Assembly: GCF_042682525.1 (NCBI RefSeq)
Contig: NZ_JBHUHP010000007.1
Coordinates: 46,335 to 110,334 of the forward strand
Direction of reading: 5' to 3'
Length of the DNA: 64,000 nt
Source: Blastococcus_B deserti
Lineage (GTDB): Bacteria; Actinomycetota; Actinomycetes; Mycobacteriales; Geodermatophilaceae
Part shown: in pieces, positions 8,598-17,288 of the stretch
How the letters are laid out: the number at the start of each line of letters is the position of its first letter
How positions within the stretch are numbered: position 1 is the stretch's first letter
The notes under the pieces: model-generated
Told to the model about the DNA's origin: nothing
The model's input: only the letters and a program-made list of their open reading frames with translations
Databases searched by the model: none
Position numbers and translations under genes: made by a program

Positions 8598-9053
8598 CTA
8601 GCGCGCACGGCGCCGTCGCCACCACGACCGCTGCGCACCGACGGCGGGCTCGGCTTCCCCGCCCTCGCCCGTCTCCCAGCGCACGCGCTCGGGCGCCGGC
8701 AGCGGCAGGGGTTCGTCAAAGGAATGGACCTCCAGCCCGGCCAGCCGGCCGTGCTCGACGAACAGCACGAGGCCGCCGATCGGCTCGCCGTCCCGGTCGA
8801 GGACCGTGCCTTCGACGGGCACGGGGTTCCGTGCCGGGGACGCCGGCAGGGAGGCGGGCACGTGCAGGTCGATGGTCATGCAGCCGCACTCGCAGCCGGT
8901 GGAAGCCGTCGCGTGCGGTACCTGTGCCCGCAGCGCCTCGACGCCGTCGAAGTCGTGGTGGAGCAGCGAGTCGAGCAGCGATCGTTCCGTCCGCGTCAGG
9001 GGCCGCCGTGCTCCGGCGCGGTGGTCGTCGGGCATGTCGTCAGTGTCGTCCAC
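8598..9053 (-). CDS. Hypothetical protein with Cys-x-Cys cluster
   Basis: A 151-residue protein not recognised. It has an acidic N-terminus, a helical segment (RTERSLLDSLLHHDFDGVEALRAQ), a cysteine cluster GCECGCMTIDL at about residues 53-63, beta-rich sequence with FVEHGRLAGLEVHSF, and a basic C-terminus WWRRRRAR. The clustered cysteines could bind a metal, which is inference. It lies 25 bp downstream of smc on the same strand. Codon bias is the usual strong G/C at third positions, so it is probably real. Confidence 0.65.
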   Translation of the reverse strand: MDDTDDMPDDHRAGARRPLTRTERSLLDSLLHHDFDGVEALRAQVPHATASTGCECGCMTIDLHVPASLPASPARNPVPVEGTVLDRDGEPIGGLVLFVEHGRLAGLEVHSFDEPLPLPAPERVRWETGEGGEAEPAVGAQRSWWRRRRAR

Positions 9054-9078
9054 GGGTTCCGGTCACGAGCGCCGCCGC

Positions 9079-12000
9079 TCAGGCGGTCTCAAGCTCCCGG
9101 AGGCGCTGGCTGATGACGCCGGTGATGCCGTCGCCGCGCATGCTGACCCCGTAGAGCGCGTCGGCGATCTCCATCGTCCGCTTCTGGTGCGTGATGATGA
9201 TCAGCTGCGACGTCGAGCGCAGCTGCTCCACCAGGGTCAGCAGCCGGCCGAGGTTGACGTCGTCCAGCGCCGCCTCGACCTCGTCGAGGACGTAGAAGGG
9301 CGACGGCCGGGCGCGGAAGATCGCGACGAGCAGGGCGACCGCCGTCAGCGACCGCTCGCCGCCGGACAGCAGCGACAGTCGCTTCACCTTCTTGCCCGGC
9401 GGCCGGGCCTCCACCTCGATGCCGGTGGTCAGCAGGTCGTCGGGGTCGGTGAGGACCAGCCGCCCCTGGCCACCGGGGAACAGCGTGGCGAAGACCCGCT
9501 CGAACTCCGTGGCGACGTCGGTGAACGCCGAGGCGAACACGGAGTGGATCCGCTCGTCCACCTCGCGCACGACGGTGAGCAGGTCGCGGCGGGTGGACTT
9601 GAGGTCCTCCAGCTGCGTGGCCAGGAAGCCGTGCCGCTCCTCGAGGGCCGCGAACTCCTCCAGCGCCAGCGGGTTGACCTTGCCCAGGGTGGCGAGGTCG
9701 CGCTCGGCCCGGGCCGCGCGGCGCTCCTGCACCGCGCGGTCGTAGGGCACCGGACCGGGCTCGGGCTCCCCCGCCGCCTCGGCCGCCGCGATCTCCTGCG
9801 GCGACGGCGGCACGGGGGCGGCCGGTCCGTACTCCCCGAGCAGCGTCGGCAGGTCGACGCCGTACTCCTCCGCCGCGCGGGTCTCCAGGGCCTCGATGCG
9901 GTAGCGCTGCTCCGCGCGGGCGACCTCGTCGCGGTGCACCTCGTCGGTCAGCCGGTCGAGGTCGGCGGTGGCCGCGCGCACCCGCGCGCGCACCTCGAGC
10001 AGCTCGGCCTCGAACGAGCTCCGTGCCACGGCGAGGGCGTCCCGCTCGGCGGCCGCGCGGACGAGCGAGGCGCCGAGCGCGGCGAGGGCGCGCTCGGCAC
10101 CGGTGCGCACCGACGCGGCGACGACGGCCCCCTGCTCCCGGGCCGCCCGGGCCGCGGCCGCCCGCTCGCGGGCGGCCCGCTCCTGACGCGCCTGGCGGCG
10201 CAGCGACTCCGCCCGCCCGTGCAGCGCACGGGCGCGCTCCTCGGCGGTGCGGACGGCCAGCCGGGCCTCGGTCTCGGCCTGGCGGGCGGCGGACACCTCG
10301 GCGCGCAGCCGGTCACGGGCCTCCGTCGAAGGCTCCTCCTCGACCGGCGCCGCCTCCGCCTCGGCGAGACGCTGCTCCAGTCCGGCGAGGACGCCCAGCG
10401 CCTGCTCCAGCGCCTGCTCCGCCCGGACCCGCGCGGCCAGCGACCGCTCGGCCTCGGCCTCCGCGGACCGGGCCGCGGCACCCAGCTCGGCCAGCTCGGC
10501 GGCGACGGCCGAACGGGAGCGGTCGGACGCCTGCCGCGCCGCGAGCGCGGAGTCGACCTCGTCGGAGCGAGCGCGCGCCGCGTCGCGAGCCCGGGCGAGC
10601 TCGTCGGCCAGCTGGTCGGCGCGCGCCTGCGCCGCCACCAGCTGAGTCTCCGCCTCGTCGACCCGCGCCCGCACGACGAGGTTGGACGGGGCGTCGCTCT
10701 GACCGCCCACCGCCCAGTCCGCGCCCACCAGATCGCCGGCGGCGGTGACGGCACGCACCCGCGGGTGGACGCCGACCAGCCGGACGGCCGCGTCGAGATC
10801 GGGCACCACGGCGACCCGCTCCAGCGCCCGAGCGAGGGCGGGCTGCAGCTCCTCGGGAGCGGTGACCGAGTCCAGCGCCCAGCGGGCCCCGTCGGGCAGC
10901 GCCGGCCAGCCGTCCCGCGGCCCGGGCGGCAGTCCGCCGGTGACCAGGAGACCCGCGCGGCCGCCGTCGGTGCCCTTCAGGTGACCCAGCGCGGCGGCGG
11001 CCGAGGCGACGCCGGAGACGACGACGGCGTCGGCCATCCCGCCCAGCGCGGCGGCCACCGCCACCTCGTCGCCGGCGCGCACACCCAGCCGGTCGGCGAC
11101 CGGCCCGAGGACCCCCTCCAGACCCGCGCCCAGCACGGCGGCGGCGCCGTCGACCGGGGTGAGCCCCTGCGCCAGGGCGTCCCGGCGGGCCTGCCAGGAG
11201 GCACGGTCGCGCTCCGCGGCCCGCTCGGCCTCGGTCAGCTCGGCGACCAGCCGGGCCGCGGTGGCGTGGGCGGCGACCGCCTGCTCGTGCGCGGCGGCGA
11301 GTGCGGCGTCGCCGTCCTCCTGGTCGGCCACCGTCTCCCGCCGGTCGGCCAACCGCTCCGCGGCCACCTCGGCACGGTCGGCCGCCTCGCCCGCGGCGAG
11401 GGTGAGCCGCTCGATCTCGGCCTGGCCGGCGGTGACCCGGGATCGCGCGGCGGCCACCTCACCGGAGAGGCGGGCCAGCCCTTCGCGGCGGTCGGCCAGG
11501 GCCCGGGCGGCGGCCACCCAGGCCCGTTCCTCGGTGGCCAGCGCCGTCTCCAGCCCGCCGCGTTCCGCGACGACCGCGGCCAGGCGGGCGCGCTCGGCCT
11601 CCAGGCCGGCCGCCAGCTCGATCTCGGTGGCGGCGACCCGCTCGGCCTCGGCGTCGAGCTGGTCGGGGTCGCGACCGGCCGTGCCGGCCGGCGCCGCGGC
11701 GGAGAGGTGACGGTGCCGCTCGGCAGCCAGCTGGGCGATGCCGCGGAAGCGCTCACCGAGGGCCGACAGCCGGTACCAGGTGTCCGAGGCGGCCTGCAGC
11801 CGCGGGGCGCCGGCCGCGAGCTCCGCCTCGAGCTCCGCCTCCCGGCGGGAGACGACCGACAGCTCGCGCTCGACGACGGCCCGCCGTTCCCGTGCCGCGG
11901 TCTCGTCGGCGACGTCCTTGTCCAGGGAGTCGCGCAGCTGGACGAGGTCGTCGGCGAGCAGCCGCAGGCGGGCGTCGCGGAGATCGGCCTGCACACCGGC

Positions 12001-12645
12001 GGCCCGGCGCGCGACCTCGGCCTGCTTGCCGAGGGGCTTGAGCTGGCGGCGCAGCTCGGTGGTGAGGTCGGCCAGCCGGTCGAGGTTGTGCGACATCCCC
12101 TCGAGCTTGCGGAGCGCCTTCTCCTTGCGCTTGCGGTGCTTGAGGACCCCGGCCGCCTCCTCGATGAAGGCACGCCGGTCCTCGGGACGCCCGGACAGGA
12201 CGGCGTCGAGCTGCCCCTGCCCGACGATGACGTGCATCTCGCGGCCGATGCCGGAGTCGCTGAGGAGTTCCTGGACGTCGAGGAGGCGGACCTTGTCGCC
12301 GTTGATCTCGTACTCGCTCTCGCCGGAGCGGTACATGCGGCGGGTGATCGACACCTCGGTGTACTCGATCGGCAGGGCGCCGTCGGAGTTGTCGATGGTC
12401 AGGGTCACCTCGGCCCGCCCCAGCGCCGGGCGGCCGGCGGTGCCGGCGAAGATGACGTCCTCCATCTTGCCGCCGCGCAGGCTCTTGGCGCCCTGCTCGC
12501 CCAGGACCCAGGCGATGGCGTCGACGACGTTGGACTTGCCGGACCCGTTGGGGCCCACGACGGCGGTGATGCCGGGCTCCAGCCGGAGGGTGGTGGCGGA
12601 CGCGAAGGACTTGAAGCCCTTGAGCGTCAGGCTGGAGAGGTGCAC
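9079..12645 (-). CDS. smc: Chromosome segregation protein SMC
   Basis: Structural maintenance of chromosomes ATPase that organises and separates sister origins together with ScpAB. At 1188 residues it has the full architecture. The N-terminal head has Walker A GPNGSGKSN at 31-39. Long coiled-coil arms (Ala/Arg/Glu-rich) flank a hinge region around residues 500-660. The C-terminal head has the ABC signature LSGGERSLTAVALL and Walker B YVLDEVEAALDD. The start ATG matches the family N-terminus (MHLSSLTLKGFKSFA). The + strand opposite carries a very long open frame, an artefact of GC-rich codon bias. Confidence 0.98.
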   Translation of the reverse strand: MHLSSLTLKGFKSFASATTLRLEPGITAVVGPNGSGKSNVVDAIAWVLGEQGAKSLRGGKMEDVIFAGTAGRPALGRAEVTLTIDNSDGALPIEYTEVSITRRMYRSGESEYEINGDKVRLLDVQELLSDSGIGREMHVIVGQGQLDAVLSGRPEDRRAFIEEAAGVLKHRKRKEKALRKLEGMSHNLDRLADLTTELRRQLKPLGKQAEVARRAAGVQADLRDARLRLLADDLVQLRDSLDKDVADETAARERRAVVERELSVVSRREAELEAELAAGAPRLQAASDTWYRLSALGERFRGIAQLAAERHRHLSAAAPAGTAGRDPDQLDAEAERVAATEIELAAGLEAERARLAAVVAERGGLETALATEERAWVAAARALADRREGLARLSGEVAAARSRVTAGQAEIERLTLAAGEAADRAEVAAERLADRRETVADQEDGDAALAAAHEQAVAAHATAARLVAELTEAERAAERDRASWQARRDALAQGLTPVDGAAAVLGAGLEGVLGPVADRLGVRAGDEVAVAAALGGMADAVVVSGVASAAAALGHLKGTDGGRAGLLVTGGLPPGPRDGWPALPDGARWALDSVTAPEELQPALARALERVAVVPDLDAAVRLVGVHPRVRAVTAAGDLVGADWAVGGQSDAPSNLVVRARVDEAETQLVAAQARADQLADELARARDAARARSDEVDSALAARQASDRSRSAVAAELAELGAAARSAEAEAERSLAARVRAEQALEQALGVLAGLEQRLAEAEAAPVEEEPSTEARDRLRAEVSAARQAETEARLAVRTAEERARALHGRAESLRRQARQERAARERAAAARAAREQGAVVAASVRTGAERALAALGASLVRAAAERDALAVARSSFEAELLEVRARVRAATADLDRLTDEVHRDEVARAEQRYRIEALETRAAEEYGVDLPTLLGEYGPAAPVPPSPQEIAAAEAAGEPEPGPVPYDRAVQERRAARAERDLATLGKVNPLALEEFAALEERHGFLATQLEDLKSTRRDLLTVVREVDERIHSVFASAFTDVATEFERVFATLFPGGQGRLVLTDPDDLLTTGIEVEARPPGKKVKRLSLLSGGERSLTAVALLVAIFRARPSPFYVLDEVEAALDDVNLGRLLTLVEQLRSTSQLIIITHQKRTMEIADALYGVSMRGDGITGVISQRLRELETA

Positions 12646-12785
12646 GAGACGAGGACCCTAGTGGAGCGGAGGCGCTGCACCCCGCAGATCAGGGCCGGGT
12701 GGGAAGAGTGTGACGGAAGGGTCCAGAACGAGGACCCCGTCCTCCCCGGCCCTCGCGAACTCGGACCGGTGCCCTGGACGCTGCC

Positions 12786-12974
12786 TCAGGCGAGCGCGGG
12801 CTCGTTGTCGCCGGCCATCGACAGCAGTTCGTGGGCGATGGCCGCGTCGCGCTGGGCGCGCAGCTCCTCGAGTTCCTGCTCCAGCCGGCGCACCTTGGCC
12901 CGCAGGATCGCGTTCTCCTCGACTACTCGAAGCTCCGCGGGTGCGACGACGTGACCGAACAGGGCCTTGGCCAT
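12786..12974 (-). CDS. Small conserved coiled-coil protein
   Basis: A short protein whose most credible start is the ATG at 12974 (MAKALFGHV), giving 62 residues; GGAAAGG lies 11 nt upstream. An in-frame start at 13079 would give 97 residues, but the extra N-terminus is not convincing. The middle, ENAILRAKVRRLEQELEEL, is a clear heptad-repeat coiled coil. Small proteins starting MAKAL(L/F)GHV followed by a coiled coil occur across actinobacteria as far as I recall, without assigned function. It lies upstream of smc on the same strand with about 140 bp between. Confidence 0.6.
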   Translation of the reverse strand: MAKALFGHVVAPAELRVVEENAILRAKVRRLEQELEELRAQRDAAIAHELLSMAGDNEPALA

Positions 12975-13123
12975 GACTGCAACGGCCTTTCCGAGCGAGA
13001 GGGTGAGCCCGGCGCCCCGGATGTCGGTCGGCGCGAGCTGTGGTATCCCCAGAGTGACAGGCCCGGACACGCAGGTCAACGCGAAGACTGCCTACTCCCC
13101 GTGTCGGGGGGATGTCGCGTTCG

Positions 13124-13396
13124 TCACTCTGTGGTGAACTGCCGGCACCCCCGCACCGGCTCGTGCCGGACGTCGACGCGCCGGACCGATCCGGGCGCGC
13201 GGGGGCCGTCGAGCTGGTCGAGCACGGCGGCGACGTCGTCGGCGGCGCCCTCCAGGACCACCTCGACGCGGCCGTCGGGGAGGTTGCGGGCAGAGCCGGT
13301 CAGCCCGGCGGACTCGGCGAGGCTCCGGACGAACCACCGGTAGCCGACGCCCTGCACGTGGCCGGTGACGACGGCGACGGCCCGGGTGGCGTTCAT
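13124..13396 (-). CDS. acyP: Acylphosphatase
   Basis: Small (90-residue) enzyme hydrolysing carboxyl-phosphate bonds of acyl phosphates. Both catalytic signatures are present: GHVQGVGYRWFV (phosphate-binding loop and catalytic Arg) and ARNLPDGRVEVVLEG (catalytic Asn). The ATG at 13396 overlaps the mutM stop by 4 bp (ATGA), so it is translationally coupled to the DNA glycosylase, as in other actinobacteria where acyP sits between mutM and smc. Confidence 0.93.
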   Translation of the reverse strand: MNATRAVAVVTGHVQGVGYRWFVRSLAESAGLTGSARNLPDGRVEVVLEGAADDVAAVLDQLDGPRAPGSVRRVDVRHEPVRGCRQFTTE

Positions 13397-14286
13397 GCCC
13401 GCCGCCGGCGGATCGGTGCGGTGCGAGGCCGGGGCTGGCACGCGGGACAGCTGTAGCTGGACCGGTTCATGAACGACTCCCGGCGGATGGGCGTGCCGCA
13501 TCGGGGGCAGGGCCGGTCGGCCTGGCCGTAGACGGCGAGGAAGCGGGAGAAGTAGCCGCTCTGCCCGTTGACGTCGACGTAGAGGGAGTCGAACGACGTG
13601 CCGCCCTGGGCAAGGGCCTCCCCCAGCACGTCGCGGACGCCGCCGAGCAGGTCGGCGACCTGTGTGCGGGTGAGCCTGTCGGTCGGCCGGGCGCCGTGCA
13701 GCCGGGCCCGCCACAGCGCCTCGTCGGCGTAGATGTTGCCGACGCCGCCGATGAGCGTCTGGTCCAGGAGCGCGCGCTTGACCTCGGTGCGCCGCCGCCG
13801 GAGCGCGGCGCTGAAACCGGCCTCGTCGAAGGAGGCGTCGAGGGGATCGATCGCGATGTGCGCGAGCCGGGGCGGGATCTCGCCGTCCGGCCCACCCTCC
13901 TCGACGGCGAGCCCGCCGAAGGTGCGCTGGTCGACGAACCGCAGCTCGCGGCCGCCGTCGGCGAAGGTGAACCGGGACCGGAGGTGCGTCTCGTCGGGCT
14001 GGCTCGGCTTCTCCACGAGCAGCTGACCGCTCATGCCCAGGTGCGCCACGAGCGCCCGGCCCGACGGTGTGCCGTCGGGCTCGGCCAGCGGGAGCCAGAG
14101 GTACTTGCCCCGCCGGTGGGCGGCGGTGAGGGTCCGGCCGGTCAGATGGGACACGAAGGACTCGGCGCCCTCCAGGTGCCGGCGCACCGCGCGGGGGTGG
14201 TGCACCTCGACCGTGGCCACGGTGCGCCCGGCGACCCACTGCTCCAGGCCCCGGCGGACCACCTCGACCTCGGGAAGTTCGGGCAC
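13393..14286 (-). CDS. mutM: Formamidopyrimidine-DNA glycosylase (MutM/Fpg)
   Basis: Base-excision repair glycosylase/AP lyase removing 8-oxoguanine and formamidopyrimidines. The protein is 297 residues. Its N-terminus PELPEVEVVRRGL carries the catalytic Pro (after Met removal) and Glu. The helix-two-turn-helix region has LIGGVGNIYADEALW. The C-terminal zinc finger is CPRCGTPIRR...YSCPACQ (four Cys). The start is 4 bp from the rnc stop and the end overlaps acyP by 4 bp, so rnc-mutM-acyP form one transcription unit. Confidence 0.97.
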   Translation of the reverse strand: MPELPEVEVVRRGLEQWVAGRTVATVEVHHPRAVRRHLEGAESFVSHLTGRTLTAAHRRGKYLWLPLAEPDGTPSGRALVAHLGMSGQLLVEKPSQPDETHLRSRFTFADGGRELRFVDQRTFGGLAVEEGGPDGEIPPRLAHIAIDPLDASFDEAGFSAALRRRRTEVKRALLDQTLIGGVGNIYADEALWRARLHGARPTDRLTRTQVADLLGGVRDVLGEALAQGGTSFDSLYVDVNGQSGYFSRFLAVYGQADRPCPRCGTPIRRESFMNRSSYSCPACQPRPRTAPIRRRRA

Positions 14287-14289
14287 GGC

Positions 14290-15009
14290 TCAGCCGTCCT
14301 GCTGCAGCGCCCGCCAGGCCGCCTCCGCGGCCTCCTGCTCGGCGGCCTTCTTGGTGCGGCCACTGCCCCGCCCGTAGACGCTCCCGCCGAGCAGGACCGT
14401 GGCGGCGAAGGTCTTGGCGTGGTCGGGCCCCTCGTCCTCCACCCGGTAGCTGGGCGCCCCCAGGCCACGGGCGGCGCCGAGCTCCTGGAGGCTGGTCTTC
14501 CAGTCCAGGCCGGCACCCCGGGTGGCGGCCTCGACGAGCATCGGGTCGAACAGCCGGTGGACGATCTCCGCGGCGGTGTCGAGCCCGCACCCCAGGTGGA
14601 TCGCGCCGATGAGCGCCTCGAGGGCGTCGGCGAGGATCGAGTCCTTCTCGCGGCCGCCGGTGGTCTCCTCGCCGCGCCCGAGCAGCAGGTGCGGGCCCAC
14701 GCCGCCGTCCCCCAGCCGCCGGGCGACGCCGGCCAGGGAGGTCATGTTGACGACGGAGGCACGCAGCTTGGCCAGCTGGCCCTCGGGGAGGTCCGGCTGG
14801 CTGCGGTAGAGCTCGTCGGTGACGACCAGGCCGAGCACCGAGTCGCCCAGGAACTCCAGGCGCTCGTTGGTCGGCAGGCCGCCGTTCTCGTACGCGAAGG
14901 ACCGGTGCGTGAGCGCCAGCCCGAGCAGACCGTCGGGCAGCTCGACGCCGAGGGCGTCCCGCAGCCAGGCGGCGGACCGCTCGGCGTGCGCGGGACCGCC
15001 CGGGGCCAT
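14290..15009 (-). CDS. rnc: Ribonuclease III
   Basis: Double-strand-specific endoribonuclease for rRNA and mRNA processing. The 239 residues contain the catalytic signature NERLEFLGDSVLGLVV, the second acidic block ILADALEALIGAI, and a C-terminal dsRNA-binding domain (TSLQELGAARGLGAPSYRV to KKAAEQEAAEAAWRAL). The ATG at 15009 is used; an in-frame GTG about 48 nt upstream is possible because the SD (GGAGAG) is rather far from the ATG. It follows rpmF, the common YceD-rpmF-rnc-mutM order. Confidence 0.95.
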   Translation of the reverse strand: MAPGGPAHAERSAAWLRDALGVELPDGLLGLALTHRSFAYENGGLPTNERLEFLGDSVLGLVVTDELYRSQPDLPEGQLAKLRASVVNMTSLAGVARRLGDGGVGPHLLLGRGEETTGGREKDSILADALEALIGAIHLGCGLDTAAEIVHRLFDPMLVEAATRGAGLDWKTSLQELGAARGLGAPSYRVEDEGPDHAKTFAATVLLGGSVYGRGSGRTKKAAEQEAAEAAWRALQQDG

Positions 15010-15071
15010 GCCGTCAGCAGCGCTCTCCGAGGAGCGCGTGCCGGCGACCGTGCCCACCGTCGACCCGGCGA

Positions 15072-15251
15072 TCAGACCGAGAGGACCTGGCGGCCGTCGT
15101 ACTGACCGCAGTTCGGGCACGCCTGGTGCGGCGGCTTGAGCTCGCCGCAGGCGCGGTTCGGGCACGGCGACAGGGTCGGCGCGCTGGCCTTCCACTGCGA
15201 CCGGCGCGAACGGGTGTTGGCGCGGGACATCTTCCGCTTCGGGACAGCCAC
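15072..15251 (-). CDS. rpmF: 50S ribosomal protein L32 (zinc-binding form)
   Basis: 59-residue ribosomal protein. It starts with GTG (VAVPKRKMSRANTRSRR), with GAGGAG about 9 nt upstream. It keeps four cysteines (CPNRAC and CPNC), so it is the zinc-containing C+ type. It lies 2 bp downstream of the DUF177 gene, the near-universal pairing. Confidence 0.95.
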   Translation of the reverse strand: MAVPKRKMSRANTRSRRSQWKASAPTLSPCPNRACGELKPPHQACPNCGQYDGRQVLSV

Positions 15252-15253
15252 GG

Positions 15254-15922
15254 TCAGTTCTCCTCGGTGGTGGGGCGCTCGCCGGGGGTGCCCGGCGAGG
15301 ACGTGGATGCGTCGGCACCGGACGCGTCGGTGCCGAACTTGGCGGCCAGCGCCGCCCAGCGGGCGTCGACGACCTCGTGCGCGTGGTCGGCCGGCAGGTC
15401 GTCCAGGCGCTGCCCGCAGTCGACGCACAGTCCGGCGCAGTCGTCGGTGCACACGGGCGCCAGCGGCAGGGCGAGGACGACGGTGTCGCGGGCCAGCGAC
15501 CCGAGGTCGAGGTGGTCGCCCTCGATCCGGCGGACCTCGTCCTCCTCGCTGGTTGCCTCGGTCGTGCTGCCCTCGTAGGCGTAGAGCTCCTGGATGGCGA
15601 GCGACAGGGTGTCCTCGACGGGCTCGAGGCAGCGGGCGCAGGAGCCGGTGACCGGGACGCCGATGTCGCCGCTGACCAGCACGCCCTCCATGACCGACTC
15701 CAGCCGCAGCCGCAGGTGCACGTCGGCACCGGCGGGGACGCCGATCAGCTCCACGCGCCAGTCCTCCGGCGCGGGCGCGGTCCGGTCGAGCTCCTGCATC
15801 GACCCGGCCCGTCGGCCCAGCTCCCGGAGGTCCACGCGCCAGGGGTCGGCTGCGGGGCGCCGGGGGTCGGAGGGCCGTTGACCCTGAGACTCGGCGCCAG
15901 AGCGGAGCGGAGAGGCAGACAT
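15254..15922 (-). CDS. DUF177 (YceD-like) protein
   Basis: 222-residue member of the DUF177/YceD family, always coupled to rpmF and linked to 23S rRNA accumulation in other bacteria. The core is visible: LRLRLESVMEGVLVSG, CARCLEP, and the second Cys pair CTDDCAGLCVDCGQ. The C-terminus is a disordered Ser/Thr/Pro tail. The ATG at 15922 starts MSASPLRSG; no strong SD is seen. An intergenic gap of about 195 bp separates it from sepIVA. That gap holds a large hairpin (see 16061-16114). Confidence 0.85.
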   Translation of the reverse strand: MSASPLRSGAESQGQRPSDPRRPAADPWRVDLRELGRRAGSMQELDRTAPAPEDWRVELIGVPAGADVHLRLRLESVMEGVLVSGDIGVPVTGSCARCLEPVEDTLSLAIQELYAYEGSTTEATSEEDEVRRIEGDHLDLGSLARDTVVLALPLAPVCTDDCAGLCVDCGQRLDDLPADHAHEVVDARWAALAAKFGTDASGADASTSSPGTPGERPTTEEN

Positions 15923-16060
15923 GTCAGTACTCGCGGTAGGCAGTGGATGGAGGCCGGCCGGGACCACCCCGTGACGTCGGGGCAAACCGGCAGTCGGACC
16001 GGGAGTCGAGACTACCCGATCCCCGCCCGGCACCGGCGGCCCGCACGTCGGCCCCAGGGC

Positions 16061-16114
16061 GGCCCCGTCCCGAGGCTCACCGCGAGCTCGCGAGCGGTGA
16101 GAGGGACGGGGTCC
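16061..16114. repeat. GC-rich hairpin repeat just after sepIVA stop (full copy 1)
   Basis: Large palindrome. The outer arms GGCCCCGTCCC and GGGACGGGGTCC enclose a second palindrome, CTCACCGC...GCGGTGAG, around GAGCTCGCGA. It begins 2 nt past the sepIVA TAG stop. It would fold as a strong hairpin and could act as a T-tract-less terminator or 3' stabiliser. Related elements lie at 47610, 52590 and 53215. Confidence 0.75.
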
Positions 16115-16116
16115 TT

Positions 16117-16803
16117 CTACTCGCGCAGCGTCGTGCGGGCCTTCTCCACCGAGTGCAGCATGCGCTCGAGGGTCGTCCCGAAGTCCGCGAGCCGGCTGTC
16201 GACGTACTGGTCGACCTCGGCCCGCATCCGTGCGGCGTCGGCGTGCGCCTGGGCGCCGAGCTCGTCGGCGCGGGTGACCGCCCCCCGGTAGACCTCGGTC
16301 TCGGTGATCAGCCGCTCGTGCTCGGCCTCGGCGGCGGCCAGCATCTCGGCGTGCTGGGCCCGGGCGTCGGCGAGCAGCGCCTCCCGGTGGGCCACCGCCT
16401 CCGCGACCAGCCGCTCGGCCTCCGTCTCCGCCTCGGCCAGGATGTCCTCGGCGTCGGCCTGGGCCTGGGCGAGCAGCTCGTCGCGCTGCCGGCGGGCGGT
16501 GCCCAGCAGCTCGTCGCGCTGACGACGGGCCGCCTCGAGCAGCTGCTCGCTCTCCGCGCGGGTGCGGCCGGTCAGCCGCTCTGCCTCGGCCTGTGCCTGC
16601 TGGAGGATCTCGGTGCGCTGCTCGACGATCGCGCCCGCGGCCTGCACGTCCTCCGGCAGGGACTCCCGCAGGTCGTCGAGCAGGTCCAGCAGGTGGTCGC
16701 GGGGCACCATGCAGGAGGCGGACATCGGCACGCTGCGGGCGTTCTCGATGACCGTCGTCAGCTCGTCGACCGTCTCGTACAGGCGGTACACCACCTCGGT
16801 CAC
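16117..16803 (-). CDS. sepIVA: SepIVA/DivIVA-like coiled-coil septation protein
   Basis: 228-residue protein that is almost entirely coiled coil, with a helical N-terminus (MTEVVYRLYETVDELTTVIENARSVP) followed by heptads rich in Ala/Glu/Arg (RQRDELLGTARRQRDELLAQ). This matches mycobacterial SepIVA (the Wag31-like septum-site protein), which also lies between coaD and the DUF177-rnc block; I infer the name from that. In mycobacteria it affects septation and polar cell-envelope synthesis. Start is GTG, overlapping the coaD stop (GTGA). Confidence 0.8.
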   Translation of the reverse strand: MTEVVYRLYETVDELTTVIENARSVPMSASCMVPRDHLLDLLDDLRESLPEDVQAAGAIVEQRTEILQQAQAEAERLTGRTRAESEQLLEAARRQRDELLGTARRQRDELLAQAQADAEDILAEAETEAERLVAEAVAHREALLADARAQHAEMLAAAEAEHERLITETEVYRGAVTRADELGAQAHADAARMRAEVDQYVDSRLADFGTTLERMLHSVEKARTTLRE

Positions 16804-17288
16804 GGGGTCGCCTCACGCCGCGTGCGCTCCCGGAGCCGGTCGTCGACGGCCTTGGGCACGAGCCGGGAGACGTCGCCGCCGAAGGTGGCGATCTGCTTGA
16901 CCAGGCTCGAGGACAGGTGCCCGACCTGCGGTGCGGTCGGCACGAACAGGGTCTCGACCGCCGCCAGCTCACGGTTCATCTGCGCCATCTGCAGCTCGTA
17001 CTCGAAGTCGCTGACCGCGCGCAGGCCCTTGACGATCACCGGGATGGCGTGGCTCCGGCAGTACTCGACGAGGAGGCCCTGGAAGCTGTCCACCGTGACG
17101 TTCGGCAGGTCGGCGACGGCGTCGCGGAGCAGCTCCATGCGCTCGTCGACGGTGAAGAGCCCGGCCTTGCCCGGGTTCACCAGCACCGCGACGACCAGCT
17201 CGTCGTAGAGACCGGCGGCCCGGGTGATGACGTCGACATGACCGTTGGTCACCGGGTCGAAGGATCCCGGGCAGACGGCGCGTCTCAC
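16800..17288 (-). CDS. coaD: Phosphopantetheine adenylyltransferase
   Basis: Penultimate enzyme of coenzyme A synthesis (4'-phosphopantetheine + ATP to dephospho-CoA). 162 residues. The nucleotidyltransferase motif CPGSFDPVTNGHVDVI (TxGH type) and the late HLSSSLVKQIA block are intact, as is VKGLRAVSDFEYE. The GTG start overlaps the rsmD stop by 4 bp and its stop overlaps sepIVA by 4 bp, giving a tightly coupled rsmD-coaD-sepIVA unit. Confidence 0.97.
   Translation of the reverse strand: MRRAVCPGSFDPVTNGHVDVITRAAGLYDELVVAVLVNPGKAGLFTVDERMELLRDAVADLPNVTVDSFQGLLVEYCRSHAIPVIVKGLRAVSDFEYELQMAQMNRELAAVETLFVPTAPQVGHLSSSLVKQIATFGGDVSRLVPKAVDDRLRERTRREATP

Noticed and set aside
8806..12954. A 1382-codon open frame on the + strand opposite smc
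   Set aside because: Shadow of smc: Gln/Gly/Leu/Arg-rich composition, no domain, and the minus strand encodes a complete SMC protein.
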